Below, one piece after another: positions 35,923 to 45,739 of a stretch of 64,000 nucleotides of DNA. This DNA comes from Vibrio astriarenae. Its GTDB lineage: Bacteria; Pseudomonadota; Gammaproteobacteria; Enterobacterales; Vibrionaceae. Under the pieces are notes generated by a model. The model did not search any database. It saw only the letters and a program-made list of their open reading frames with translations, and was not told the DNA's origin. Every line of letters begins with the position of its first letter. Positions within the stretch are counted from its first letter, which is position 1. The DNA lies in assembly GCF_010587385.1 (NCBI RefSeq), contig NZ_CP047476.1, positions 1,364,001 to 1,428,000 of the forward strand, in the 5' to 3' direction. The position numbers were made by a program, and so were the translations under genes.

Positions 35923-36558
35923 TTAAGGTGCAAGACGCTCTATACCCCATTGATTTTCAATAGATGAGTATAAGAACCGATCATGCAGACGGTGCTCCCC
36001 ACCCTGCCAAAACTCGATCGACTCTGGCTTGATGCGGTATCCCCCCCAGAAAGAAGGCACAGGAACATCACCTTTCTCAAATTTCTGCTTTAACTCCAAG
36101 TATTTCGCCTCAAGCACGCCTCTAGCAGAAATACGGCTGCTCTGTTTACTCGCAATCGCAGCAATCTGACTCTCTTTCGGACGCGACAAAAAGTACTTCA
36201 TGTTTTCAACCGATGAGAGCTTTTCTGCCACACCTGTCACATGAACTTGACGCTCGAGTGGATGCCAAGGGAAGTGCAGGCTGACGCGGTTATTATGAGC
36301 AATATGCTGTGCTTTACGACTGCCTAAATTGGTATAAAAAACAAAACCTTGCTGATCTAGATTCTTTAATAGCACGATGCGTTGAAATGGCTGTCCGCGC
36401 TCATCCACAGTAGCAACCGTCATCGCCGTTGGATCAGTCATTCCTGCGTCAATCGCCTGTTGCAACCACAGGTTAAATTGATCAATAGGGTCATCTTTCA
36501 AATCATTTCGTCTTAGTCCATCACGACTGTACTCACGACGAATATCAGCTATATCCAT
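35923..36558 (-). CDS. pdxH: Pyridoxamine 5'-phosphate oxidase
   Basis: An FMN enzyme making pyridoxal 5'-phosphate. The 211 residues carry the family pattern: [15 protein letters not shown] at the N-terminus, [37 protein letters not shown] for FMN binding, and the C-terminal PDXH signature [27 protein letters not shown]. The ATG at 36558 is preferred over a TTG six codons upstream. It is divergent from the lap cluster, an arrangement I recall from other vibrios. Confidence 0.96.
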   Translation of the reverse strand: MDIADIRREYSRDGLRRNDLKDDPIDQFNLWLQQAIDAGMTDPTAMTVATVDERGQPFQRIVLLKNLDQQGFVFYTNLGSRKAQHIAHNNRVSLHFPWHPLERQVHVTGVAEKLSSVENMKYFLSRPKESQIAAIASKQSSRISARGVLEAKYLELKQKFEKGDVPVPSFWGGYRIKPESIEFWQGGEHRLHDRFLYSSIENQWGIERLAP

Positions 36559-36778
36559 GAGCTTACTCTCTAACAATTTTTTTTGATTGTGCGTTGATCA
36601 TCGTTCCACTGCAAGTGGCATTGACCAATACGCCTTGGAAAGCCTTAAAGATTGTCCTTAACTAGTGGTAGATTACAAAAATTAACCATCTGGTTTACAT
36701 TATATTCATCAAATATTTAACATGGCTTAGCCAAACAACTACACTAATAAACAGGCTCATTTCAAGGACTGAAGATTA

Positions 36779-38170
36779 ATGAGTAATGACCGCTTTGATA
36801 AGCTCTCCAATACGGAACTCGATTATGTCGACGACAAAACCGCTGCTCTACTGCTCAATACGCCGAGTAGCGCGCGTGTGTTGTTGTGGGTCATTGTGCT
36901 GTTTTTTATTGCTGCTGCGGCATGGGCTAGCTGGGCCGAAATAGACAAAGTGACCGTCGGTCAAGGAAAAGTCGTCCCCTCCTCGCAAATACAAGTCGTA
37001 TCGAACTTAGAAGGTGGTCTAATCAAAGAAATTCTCGTTGCAGAGGGCCAACAAGTGCAGCAAGGGCAGCAATTGCTGTTGCTTGATGACACTCGCTTTC
37101 GCTCTGACTTTAAAGAGCGCGAGCAGCAAGTATTGAACCTCAGTGCAACGGTCCAACAACTCTCTGCCTCTATTTCCAGCGTTGAGATCAACGGCGAGTT
37201 TGACGATAGGAACTGGCGAGACAATGTGAAAATCTTCACCAACAAGCTCAATTACCCAGAAGCACTTGTCACTGAATCTCCCAACCTAGTCGCTCGCCAG
37301 CGTGCCGAGTATATCCAAGGATTAAATGAGCTACGCAGCCAACTTTCTTTAATCGACCAAAAAGTAAAACAGAAGCAACAAGATATTATTGAAGCGCAAG
37401 CAAGGGTGAGCAACCTCAGACAGAGCTACAACTTCGCAAGAAAAGAGCTCGAAATCACCAAACCCTTAGCGGATGAAGGTGTCGTGCCGCGCGTAGAGCT
37501 GTTAAAGCTTCAGCGTCAGGTCAATGATACCCGCAGAGATATGACGTCTACAGAGCTAAAAATCCCTGTCATCCGCTCGGAGGCACGTGAGGTCATGTTG
37601 AGCCGAATCGACGCGGCGCAAAAATTCATTGTCGAGCACCAAGAGTCTCTCAACGAAGCACAAGACCGTTTGTCGGCTATGACAGAATCTGCGGTCGGCC
37701 TTGAGGATCGCGTCACTCGAACCACTGTTGTCTCTCCGGTGACCGGAACAGTGAAAACCATCAACGTGAATACGGTCGGTGGGGTAATTCAACCCGGAAT
37801 GGATATTGTAGAGATTGTTCCAACCGAAGATACCTTGCTTGTGGAAGCAAAAATCGCCCCGCAAGACATCGCCTTCTTAAGACCAGACTTAGCGGCTACC
37901 GTTAAATTTAGTGCTTATGACTTCACTAAATACGGAGGCTTAGTCGGGCATCTCGAGCACATCAGTGCAGATACGACTCAAGATGAAGAAGGCAACAGCT
38001 TCTATTTGGTGAGAATAAGAACCGAAAGCACAGGATTAGGTGACGATAACGAGCTTCCTATCATCCCCGGTATGACAGCGAGCGTCGATATCATTACAGG
38101 TAAAAGAACCGTACTGGACTATCTACTCAAGCCTATCTTGAGCGCACAACAAAATGCACTCAAAGAGTAG
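36779..38170 (+). CDS. lapC: LapC-like membrane fusion protein of type I secretion
   Basis: A HlyD-family adaptor of 463 residues for a giant adhesin. A cytoplasmic N-terminal tail (about 1-35), one membrane helix (about 36-55), a lipoyl segment GGLIKEILVAEGQQVQQGQQLLLLD, a long alpha-helical hairpin (about 100-310), the second lipoyl half VVSPVTGTVKTINVNTVGG and a beta-barrel domain follow in order. It is the first gene of lapC-lapG-lapD-lapB; the TolC-type outer membrane partner is not encoded here. Confidence 0.9.
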   Translation: MSNDRFDKLSNTELDYVDDKTAALLLNTPSSARVLLWVIVLFFIAAAAWASWAEIDKVTVGQGKVVPSSQIQVVSNLEGGLIKEILVAEGQQVQQGQQLLLLDDTRFRSDFKEREQQVLNLSATVQQLSASISSVEINGEFDDRNWRDNVKIFTNKLNYPEALVTESPNLVARQRAEYIQGLNELRSQLSLIDQKVKQKQQDIIEAQARVSNLRQSYNFARKELEITKPLADEGVVPRVELLKLQRQVNDTRRDMTSTELKIPVIRSEAREVMLSRIDAAQKFIVEHQESLNEAQDRLSAMTESAVGLEDRVTRTTVVSPVTGTVKTINVNTVGGVIQPGMDIVEIVPTEDTLLVEAKIAPQDIAFLRPDLAATVKFSAYDFTKYGGLVGHLEHISADTTQDEEGNSFYLVRIRTESTGLGDDNELPIIPGMTASVDIITGKRTVLDYLLKPILSAQQNALKE

Positions 38171-38193
38171 TTGGCAAGAGTATTGAGCACGCA

Positions 38194-38880
38194 ATGAAGC
38201 AATACACTCACAAGCTGATATCAGGGTTAGCCATTAGTAGCCTACTTACCCTGCTACCACTGGCAAGTGAAGCCCTTAACCGTGAGGAACAGCATTGGGT
38301 AGATCTCGTATCAACACATTATGGTCCGCGAGCTGGAAAACGGGTGGAGACATGGCGCTCATTGATGGCAGAACTCAAGCAAGAGCCCGAGCAGGTTCAA
38401 TTGAGTGAAATTAACCATTTTTTCAATCAAATGAATTTTGTCGATGATATTCGTTTATGGGGTAAGAAAGATTACTGGGCCACCCCACTTGAGTTTCTTG
38501 GTAGCAGCGGCGGGGACTGCGAAGATTTTACGATCGCGAAATATTTCTCGTTGTTGGAACTAGGCGTACCCGACAAGAAACTGCGGCTCATTTATGTCAA
38601 GGCGATTGAGTTAGACCAGTTCCATATGGTGCTTGCCTATTACTCTAAGCCCAGTGCTGAACCATTAATATTAGACAATTTAGACCCAACAATACGTCGC
38701 GCCTCTAAACGGACGGATTTACTCCCCGTTTATAGTTTTAACGGTAAAAATCTGTGGCTAGTCAAGGCACGGCAGAGTCAGTTGGCGGGAGACGCCTCTC
38801 GCCTCAAGTTATGGAACGATTTACGTGCTCGTGAACGAGCAGACAAGTTAAACAAACCGATCATTAACTATGATGAGTAG
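38194..38880 (+). CDS. lapG: LapG-like periplasmic cysteine protease
   Basis: A transglutaminase-like (BTLCP) protease of 228 residues that clips the N-terminus of a surface adhesin and releases cells from biofilm. A signal peptide (about 1-27) precedes the catalytic domain, with Cys in GGDCEDFTIAKY (about 110), His in QFHMVLAYY (about 147) and Asp in LILDNLDP (about 163). Acidic residues around these sites fit the calcium dependence known for LapG. It is held inactive by LapD when c-di-GMP is high; lapD starts 5 bases downstream. Confidence 0.93.
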   Translation: MKQYTHKLISGLAISSLLTLLPLASEALNREEQHWVDLVSTHYGPRAGKRVETWRSLMAELKQEPEQVQLSEINHFFNQMNFVDDIRLWGKKDYWATPLEFLGSSGGDCEDFTIAKYFSLLELGVPDKKLRLIYVKAIELDQFHMVLAYYSKPSAEPLILDNLDPTIRRASKRTDLLPVYSFNGKNLWLVKARQSQLAGDASRLKLWNDLRARERADKLNKPIINYDE

Positions 38881-38885
38881 GGAAT

Positions 38886-40799
38886 ATGACACTTTATAAA
38901 CAGCTAGTAGCAGGGATGGTTTCAGTGTTTATGTTGTTGTTGGTTTCAGTGGCTATCATCGAGCTGAGAACCACGCGCAACAATCTAGATCAGCAGCAAC
39001 GCTCCGAGGTTTACAACACTATCAATACGGTAGGCCTCGCTCTTGCACCCTATTTAGAAAATGAGGATACGGTTGCTGTAGAGTCGGTGATCAATGCGCT
39101 CTTTGATGGCAGTACCTACTCCGTAGTGCGACTTATCTTTCTCGAAAGTGGTGAGGAAGTCCTGCGCTCTTACCCAATCAAACCCACCTCTGTCCCAAGC
39201 TGGTTTATCAACCTTGAACTGTTTGAAAAAATTCACGAGCAACGTGTCATCACAAGTGGCTGGATGCAGCTCGCCGAAGTTGAGATCGTCAGTCACCCAG
39301 GCGAAGCGTATCAGCAGCTTTGGCAAGCGTTTCAGCGTATTTTGATTGCATTCTTTATTGTTTTAGCCATCGGACTAATTGCCATCGCCGTGATTTTGAA
39401 ACGAGCACTCAAACCGCTCAAACAGATCGTAGTGAAGATGGAGCAGGTGGCGAACAACCACTTTGGTTCTCCGCTCCCACAACCTAATACCAGAGACCTA
39501 CAGTATGTCGTCCAAGGCATCAACAAGATGTCGGTTCAACTGGAAGAGTCTTTTAAATCGCAAGTTCGTGAGGCCCAGCGCCTGCGAGAGCAAGCATATG
39601 TTGATCCTGTATCACAACTTGGCAATCGCAAAATGTTCATGACCCAACTCAATAGTTGGCAAGAAGAAGGTGGGGTGGGTGGCGTTGCTCTGCTTGAAGC
39701 AACGTTTATCCAAGATATCTACGATCAAAAGGGCTACCAAGAAGGCGACGAGATGATTCGCGCCGTCGCCAACCAATTATCCAACTCTATCTCCACCAAT
39801 GATGGCACGATTGCACGCCTCTCCACTGTTGAACTCGCCTTTATCTTCCCAAGCGCTGACGAGTCAGAACTGCGCCTATTTGCCGACAGCATCATTAACT
39901 ACGTACAAAGTGTCAATCCCGACCCTACCGCAACGGCAGCACTGCCATTATCATTGGGGGTTGTTGTAAGCAATAGCAAACGTTCCGCGACTCAAGTGCT
40001 CTCTCAACTGGATAATGCCGTAGCCAATGCCAAGAGTCACCCTGATCAGCCTTACCATATAATTGAGCAAGAAACGGCTGGCAGTGCGATGGGTAAGCTG
40101 CAGTGGAAGACTCTGGTTGAGGAAGCCATTAACAATGAGTGGTTTGACTTTAGGTTCCAAGCCGCCAATGACAGTTGGGGTAACACTTTTCACCGAGAAG
40201 TGTTCACTGCCATTGTCAAAGGTGAAGAGCGCTACACAGCAAATCAATACCTATTTGCGCTGGAGCAGCTTAAATCCACGAGCAAATTCGATCAATACGT
40301 GATTGAGACCGTCGTCGAAAAGCTTGAGCTTGGTGAATATGAAGAGCCTATTGCCATTAATATCTCCCCAGCCAGTGTCGAAGAAGCAAGCTTCCTACGC
40401 TGGATAAGTCACAAACTCAGCAAGCACAGAAAAGTCGCAGCACGACTTCACTTTGAACTGCCAGAGCGCTGTTTCGTTCAAACCCCTCACTTTGCCGCTT
40501 TGTTCTGTAATGCTGTGAAAGCAGCCGGTGCTCACTTTGGCGTAGATAATTATGGGCGCAACTTTAAAGCTTTAGAGTATTTAAGTGAGTTCTCACCGTC
40601 CTATGTCAAGTTAGATTACCTGTTTACCCATAACCTTGATGATGAACAGCAAAAATACACACTAACCTCTATCTCTAGAACCGCACACAACCTTGGCATA
40701 AAAACGATTGCCTCTCGGGTGGAAACACAAACACAGCTGGACTTCTTATCAGAGCACTTTGTTGATGTTTTCCAAGGTTTTATTGTGGATAGTCAGTAA
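38886..40799 (+). CDS. lapD: LapD-like inside-out c-di-GMP receptor (degenerate GGDEF-EAL)
   Basis: A 637-residue transmembrane receptor: helix at about 8-28, periplasmic LapD_MoxY-type domain (about 29-150) with the GW motif SGWMQLAEVEIVS, second helix (about 150-172), HAMP linker, then a GGDEF-like domain with the active site replaced by STVELAF (about 320) and an EAL-like domain without EAL or metal ligands (about 400-637). Both enzyme domains thus look inactive; the EAL domain would bind c-di-GMP and let the periplasmic domain sequester LapG. Only the ligand-sensing role is expected. Confidence 0.93.
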   Translation: MTLYKQLVAGMVSVFMLLLVSVAIIELRTTRNNLDQQQRSEVYNTINTVGLALAPYLENEDTVAVESVINALFDGSTYSVVRLIFLESGEEVLRSYPIKPTSVPSWFINLELFEKIHEQRVITSGWMQLAEVEIVSHPGEAYQQLWQAFQRILIAFFIVLAIGLIAIAVILKRALKPLKQIVVKMEQVANNHFGSPLPQPNTRDLQYVVQGINKMSVQLEESFKSQVREAQRLREQAYVDPVSQLGNRKMFMTQLNSWQEEGGVGGVALLEATFIQDIYDQKGYQEGDEMIRAVANQLSNSISTNDGTIARLSTVELAFIFPSADESELRLFADSIINYVQSVNPDPTATAALPLSLGVVVSNSKRSATQVLSQLDNAVANAKSHPDQPYHIIEQETAGSAMGKLQWKTLVEEAINNEWFDFRFQAANDSWGNTFHREVFTAIVKGEERYTANQYLFALEQLKSTSKFDQYVIETVVEKLELGEYEEPIAINISPASVEEASFLRWISHKLSKHRKVAARLHFELPERCFVQTPHFAALFCNAVKAAGAHFGVDNYGRNFKALEYLSEFSPSYVKLDYLFTHNLDDEQQKYTLTSISRTAHNLGIKTIASRVETQTQLDFLSEHFVDVFQGFIVDSQ

Positions 40800-40830
40800 G
40801 TTATGAGCAAAATTAAAAGGTAAGCTAACC

Positions 40831-42945
40831 ATGCAAGACCCACTACTAAATTCGCTCATTTATGTCAGTCGATATTATGGGCTCGCCAACTCACCAGAAG
40901 CGCTGATCAATGGACTGCCACTTACCGATGGCCGTCTAACTCCCTTCTTATTCCCTCGCTCGGCAGAAAGAGCCGGATTGGTGGCAAGAGAAAACCGCAG
41001 CTCTCTGCAAGAGATATCGGCCTTAGTCCTGCCTGTTGTGCTGCTCCTCAAAGGAGGCGATGCGTGTGTTCTTAACTCTATTAACAATGAGAAGAACGAA
41101 GCGGAAGTGATCAATAGTGAGTCTGGGTTGGCGCCGATTTCTATTCCGTTAGAAGACTTACAAGAGCAATACAGCGGCCGATATTTTTTAGTCAAAAAGC
41201 AGTTTCGCTATGATGAGCGCTCACCCGAGGTACTAAACACCAAAGAGGGTCACTGGTTCTGGAGCACTTTGTGGCAATCAAAAAAAATCTATCGCGACGT
41301 GCTGATTGCATCGATATTTATTAACCTTTTTGCCATTGCCGCTCCGATGTTCACCCGTATCGTGTACGACAAAGTGGTCCCAAACCTCGCTTTTGAAACT
41401 TTGTGGGTACTCGCCAGTGGTGTGTTTGTTATCTTCTTCTTTGACCTGTTCTTAAAGCTACTCAGAAGTTACTTTATTGATGTTGCAGGGAAAAAATCGG
41501 ATATTTTGATATCTTCCAAACTCTTCAGCAAAGTGCTGGGAATACGTATGGAAGCGAAGCCCGCCTCTGTGGGTGCTTTTGCTCGTCATCTACAAGAGTT
41601 TGAATCTATTCGTGAATTTTTTACTTCTGCCACCATCTCTTCATTAATCGATCTTCCTTTCGCGATCCTTTTCTTGATCTTGATTTGGCTAATGGCGGGC
41701 GATCTCGTTTATGTTCCTTTGGCTGGCGTGATCATTTTGATGATCTATTCACTGCTGATCCAAGGCCCACTCAAGCGTGCGATCGAAGAGGGATCGCGCC
41801 TCGCCTCACAAAAATACGCTAATTTGATCGAGAGTCTCGCGGGGCTAGAAACACTCAAGTTGTTTGGCGCACAAAGTCAGTATCAATATCGCTGGGAAGA
41901 AGCGGTTGCCCACATGGCGAACTGGAACATCAAAAGCCGCCGTATCACAGATGGCATTCAAAACGCGGCTGGGTTTGTCCAGCAAGCCTGTAGTGTAGGT
42001 ATGATCATTGTGGGTGTTTATCTTATCGCCCGAGGTGACCTCACGATGGGCGGACTGATTGCAGCCACCATGTTAAGTAGTCGTGCGATTGGACCCATGG
42101 TGCAACTATCGCTTCTCTCTACACGTTACAATCAAGCCAAATCATCAATGACCATTATCGAGCAGGTCATGGAGATGCCAGATGAGCAAGAAGAGGGCAA
42201 ACGCTATGTGCACCGCCCGATTATTCAAGGCCGCATTGAGCTGGATAAAGTCTCGTTTAGCTACCCTGAAGCACAAGTCGCCTCGATTCGTGATGTAAGC
42301 CTCATCATTGAACCAGGTGAAAAGGTTGCGATTATCGGACGAATAGGCTCAGGAAAAACCACATTAGAACGATTGATCATGGGGCTATATAAACCTAAAG
42401 AAGGCAGTGTTCGTATCGATGATACCGATATTGAGCAGCTTCACCATATTGATATTCGTCGCAATATTGGTTGTGTTCCACAAGATAGCCAGCTCTTTTT
42501 TGGTTCAATCCGCGACAACATCACCTTAGGTCGTCCTCTTTCTGACGACCGAGACGTAATGGATGCAGCAAACCGCGCTGGCGTGACGCAGTTTACTCAA
42601 CAAGACCCCGCCGGTCTTGAGCGCCAAGTCGGTGAAGGTGGCGCATTGTTATCTGGAGGTCAACGCCAGGCTGTGACCATTGCTCGTGCCCTTCTAGGCC
42701 GTCCACCTGTTTTACTGATGGATGAACCCACCAGCGCAATGGATAACCGCTCTGAGATGCAGATCAAGCATCAATTATCGCAGCTCAAGTCACACGAAAC
42801 GCTGATTTTGATTACGCATAAGATGTCGATGCTCGATATCGTCGATCGGGTTATTGTGATGGAAAAAGGATTAATCATTGCGGATGGTCCGAAATCACAG
42901 GTGCTCAACGATCTGAAAAACGGCAAAGTCAGAGCAGTGAACTAA
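40831..42945 (+). CDS. lapB: LapB-like type I secretion ABC transporter
   Basis: A 704-residue ABC exporter for RTX-type adhesins. The N-terminal C39-like domain (about 1-125) has no catalytic Cys at its start, so it is a substrate-docking domain, not a peptidase. Six helices (about 155-430) and the ATPase follow: Walker A GRIGSGKTT, signature LLSGGQRQAV, Walker [13 protein letters not shown] and switch His in ITHKM. It lies 31 bases after lapD. No adhesin gene is in the window, so the exported protein is encoded elsewhere. Confidence 0.93.
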   Translation: MQDPLLNSLIYVSRYYGLANSPEALINGLPLTDGRLTPFLFPRSAERAGLVARENRSSLQEISALVLPVVLLLKGGDACVLNSINNEKNEAEVINSESGLAPISIPLEDLQEQYSGRYFLVKKQFRYDERSPEVLNTKEGHWFWSTLWQSKKIYRDVLIASIFINLFAIAAPMFTRIVYDKVVPNLAFETLWVLASGVFVIFFFDLFLKLLRSYFIDVAGKKSDILISSKLFSKVLGIRMEAKPASVGAFARHLQEFESIREFFTSATISSLIDLPFAILFLILIWLMAGDLVYVPLAGVIILMIYSLLIQGPLKRAIEEGSRLASQKYANLIESLAGLETLKLFGAQSQYQYRWEEAVAHMANWNIKSRRITDGIQNAAGFVQQACSVGMIIVGVYLIARGDLTMGGLIAATMLSSRAIGPMVQLSLLSTRYNQAKSSMTIIEQVMEMPDEQEEGKRYVHRPIIQGRIELDKVSFSYPEAQVASIRDVSLIIEPGEKVAIIGRIGSGKTTLERLIMGLYKPKEGSVRIDDTDIEQLHHIDIRRNIGCVPQDSQLFFGSIRDNITLGRPLSDDRDVMDAANRAGVTQFTQQDPAGLERQVGEGGALLSGGQRQAVTIARALLGRPPVLLMDEPTSAMDNRSEMQIKHQLSQLKSHETLILITHKMSMLDIVDRVIVMEKGLIIADGPKSQVLNDLKNGKVRAVN

Positions 42946-42964
42946 GAAGGTGAAGGCTTTCACG

Positions 42965-43864
42965 CTAAAAATAGTCGCCAATCTGTGAATATCGATGTTT
43001 GATATGTTCAATCAGCTTGGTGACTTTTTTTAGCGGATGTCGACTATAGGGGTAGACGGCATAGATCCCAAGTCGTTTACCTACTTGGTCTGGCAGCAGA
43101 TCGACGAGATCACCTTTTTGAATATCGTGGTACACCAAGCACCGTGGAACATACGCAACGCCATACCCCCCAAGCGCCGCTTTTCTCAATGCCCCCGCGG
43201 TATCCGTCGAAAAATTACCCGAGATTCGTAAAATGTAGTGCCTATCCCCGTCCTTGAACTGCCAATCTGCTGCACCTGTGGCTTGATAGGCGTAGAGCAG
43301 ACAATTGTGTTCCAGCAAGTCTTGTGGCAATAAGGGGCGTCCATGCTGTGCGATATATTTCGGTGAAGCGCACACCACCCACTGAGAGTCAATAAGATGA
43401 CGTGCAATCAGCGTTGAGTCCTCTAAATGCCCGGTACGAACCACCAGGTCATAACCATCTTCTATCAAATCAACAAAGCGATTGTTGAGAGACATGTCTA
43501 CGGTCAGTCCTGGATGCATGCTGCAAAACTCCGCCACAGCATCGGCTAACACCAAATCGCCAGAGATAGTGGGTACAGACATCTTAATATGCCCTGTCAT
43601 AGACTGTCCCAAGTCTAACACCGCCTCTTGAACCGCCTCCGTGGCTAACTTCACATTCTTCGCACCTTGATAAAGCGTTTCGCCAGCCTCAGTTAAACTC
43701 AACTTGCGGGTTGTTCGATACAAAAGCTGTATACCAAGCTCATCCTCTAACTTACCGATTCGTTTACTAACTACTGAATTTGTCAGGTTATTTTGCTCAG
43801 CAACACGAGTGAAACTCCCAAGATCAACGACTTGGGTAAACAAAATCAAATCATCAGCGCGCAT
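42965..43864 (-). CDS. LysR-family transcription regulator
   Basis: A 299-residue LysR protein: N-terminal winged helix (about 3-60: LILFTQVVDLGSFTRVAEQNNLTNSVVSKRIGKLEDELG) and a substrate-binding domain (about 90-290). It converges on lapB but is divergent from lldP, with 154 bases between, so it most likely controls the lactate genes. LysR control differs from the GntR-type LldR of enterobacteria. Effector unknown. Confidence 0.9.
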   Translation of the reverse strand: MRADDLILFTQVVDLGSFTRVAEQNNLTNSVVSKRIGKLEDELGIQLLYRTTRKLSLTEAGETLYQGAKNVKLATEAVQEAVLDLGQSMTGHIKMSVPTISGDLVLADAVAEFCSMHPGLTVDMSLNNRFVDLIEDGYDLVVRTGHLEDSTLIARHLIDSQWVVCASPKYIAQHGRPLLPQDLLEHNCLLYAYQATGAADWQFKDGDRHYILRISGNFSTDTAGALRKAALGGYGVAYVPRCLVYHDIQKGDLVDLLPDQVGKRLGIYAVYPYSRHPLKKVTKLIEHIKHRYSQIGDYF

Positions 43865-44018
43865 TTATTTGTCCAATTTTGGAATTAATCTTTTTCATTA
43901 TTTCCATATATTCCAAAAATAGAAAGGAGTACCGTCACAAACCATTAACAAAAACCACCCATACCAATAGCGTTCAATAATAACAACCATGGACGTTTGC
44001 TTGTACGAGGAAGTACTC

Positions 44019-45713
44019 ATGAATGACACCCTACTCGCGCTGATTGCGTTTTCACCAATCGTCGTCGCGGCCATATTATTAGTCGGTCTAAACTGGCCAG
44101 CCAAGCGAGCGATGCCTGTCGCTTTTACATTAACCGTCATCATTGCACTGTTCTTTTGGGATATGTCTGCCACCCGAGTGATTGCCTCGACACTACAAGG
44201 GCTTGGAATTACATCGGCAGTGCTGTGGATCGTGTTTGGCGCTATCTTTTTGCTTAATACACTCAAACAGACTGGTGCGATCTCAACCATACGCAGCGGT
44301 TTCATTAACATATCTCCCGACAGACGTGTTCAAGCCATCATCATCGCTTGGTGCTTCGGCTCATTTATTGAAGGGGCGTCAGGGTTCGGCACCCCAGCTG
44401 CTATCGCCGCTCCTTTACTGGTGGCTATCGGTTTTCCGGCACTTGCAGCGGTGCTAATGGGGATGATGATTCAATCTACACCCGTTTCGTTTGGTGCCGT
44501 TGGTACACCTATCATCGTTGGTGTGAACAAAGGATTGGATACCCATGGAATTAGCGCAACGTTGACGCAAAATGGCTCCAACTGGGACGTCTACCTGCAG
44601 CAAATCACCTCTAGTGTGGCCATCATTCATGCCCTTGTCGGCACTCTCATTCCGGTGTTGATGGCGATGATGCTGACCCGCTTCTTTGGTAAAAACCGCA
44701 GTTGGACCGAAGGATTAGACATTCTACCGTTCGCCTTATTTTCGGGCGTTGCTTTTACTCTTCCATATGCCTTCACTGGTGTGCTGCTGGGCCCAGAATT
44801 TCCATCCCTGATTGGCGGTCTGACCGGGCTTGCGGTCGTCATTACTGCCGCAAGAGCCGGCTTTCTCGTCCCTGAAAAAGCTTGGGACTTCGAATCAAAG
44901 GATAAATGGCCAAAAGAGTGGCTCGGCTCTTTGAAAATAGACTTGAACGATAGCCAACGTAAACCCATGAACATGGCTCTTGCATGGGCACCATATCTAT
45001 TGCTTGCCCTCGTATTAGTCGCTAGCCGAGTCAGCCCAGAATTTAAAGACCTACTCAAGCAAATCAGCCTCTCCTTTAGCAACATTTTAGGTGAGACAGG
45101 CATCTCAACCACACTTCAACCTATGTATCTACCAGGTGGCATATTGGTACTCGTCGCATTGGTCGCCATACTGATTCAAAAAGGCCGCTTCCAACATCTT
45201 AAATCGGCCTTCACGGAATCAAGCAAGACACTCATCGGCGCGGGGTTTGTGCTGTTATTTACTATTCCAATGGTCCGTATTTTCATTAACTCAGGCATCA
45301 ATGGAGCCGACTTAGCGAGCATGCCCGTCACGACGGCAAATTTCGCTGCAGGTTTAGTGGGTGAAGCTTTTCCTATGCTCAGTGCCACCATCGGCGCGCT
45401 TGGCGCATTCATTGCTGGGTCAAACACCGTCTCCAACATGATGTTCAGCCAATTTCAATTTGAGGTCGCGCAGACCTTATCAATATCAACGGCTATCGTT
45501 GTCGCACTACAAGCTGTTGGTGCTGCGGCTGGCAATATGATTGCCATTCACAATGTGGTGGCGGCTTCAGCGACTGTTGGGCTGCTTGGTCAAGAAGGTG
45601 CGACGCTGCGCAAAACAGTTCTGCCAACAATCTACTACCTTGTAATGACAGGATTAATTGGTGTTGCTGTGATCTATGGTATTGGCATCACCGATGCACT
45701 AATGACTCGTTGA
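44019..45713 (+). CDS. lldP: L-lactate permease family transporter
   Basis: A 564-residue LctP-family carrier for lactate or glycolate with 13-14 helices. Recognisable segments include [22 protein letters not shown] near residue 120 and [18 protein letters not shown] near residue 470. The start at 44019 has GAGGAAG upstream; the longer frame from 43989 is rejected. The next gene, a Dld-II type dehydrogenase, begins 26 bases after the stop, forming a lactate uptake and oxidation unit. Confidence 0.92.
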   Translation: MNDTLLALIAFSPIVVAAILLVGLNWPAKRAMPVAFTLTVIIALFFWDMSATRVIASTLQGLGITSAVLWIVFGAIFLLNTLKQTGAISTIRSGFINISPDRRVQAIIIAWCFGSFIEGASGFGTPAAIAAPLLVAIGFPALAAVLMGMMIQSTPVSFGAVGTPIIVGVNKGLDTHGISATLTQNGSNWDVYLQQITSSVAIIHALVGTLIPVLMAMMLTRFFGKNRSWTEGLDILPFALFSGVAFTLPYAFTGVLLGPEFPSLIGGLTGLAVVITAARAGFLVPEKAWDFESKDKWPKEWLGSLKIDLNDSQRKPMNMALAWAPYLLLALVLVASRVSPEFKDLLKQISLSFSNILGETGISTTLQPMYLPGGILVLVALVAILIQKGRFQHLKSAFTESSKTLIGAGFVLLFTIPMVRIFINSGINGADLASMPVTTANFAAGLVGEAFPMLSATIGALGAFIAGSNTVSNMMFSQFQFEVAQTLSISTAIVVALQAVGAAAGNMIAIHNVVAASATVGLLGQEGATLRKTVLPTIYYLVMTGLIGVAVIYGIGITDALMTR

Positions 45714-45739
45714 TTGATAACGCATATAAAGGACGTTCT

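Noticed and set aside
38886..40799. Active diguanylate cyclase or phosphodiesterase
   Set aside because: GGDEF is replaced by VELAF-like sequence and the EAL and metal residues are absent; fits LapD, a receptor.
44627..45112. 161-codon minus-strand frame inside lldP
   Set aside because: Lies wholly inside a well-conserved permease gene; composition is that of an antisense shadow (Arg/Ser/Pro rich).
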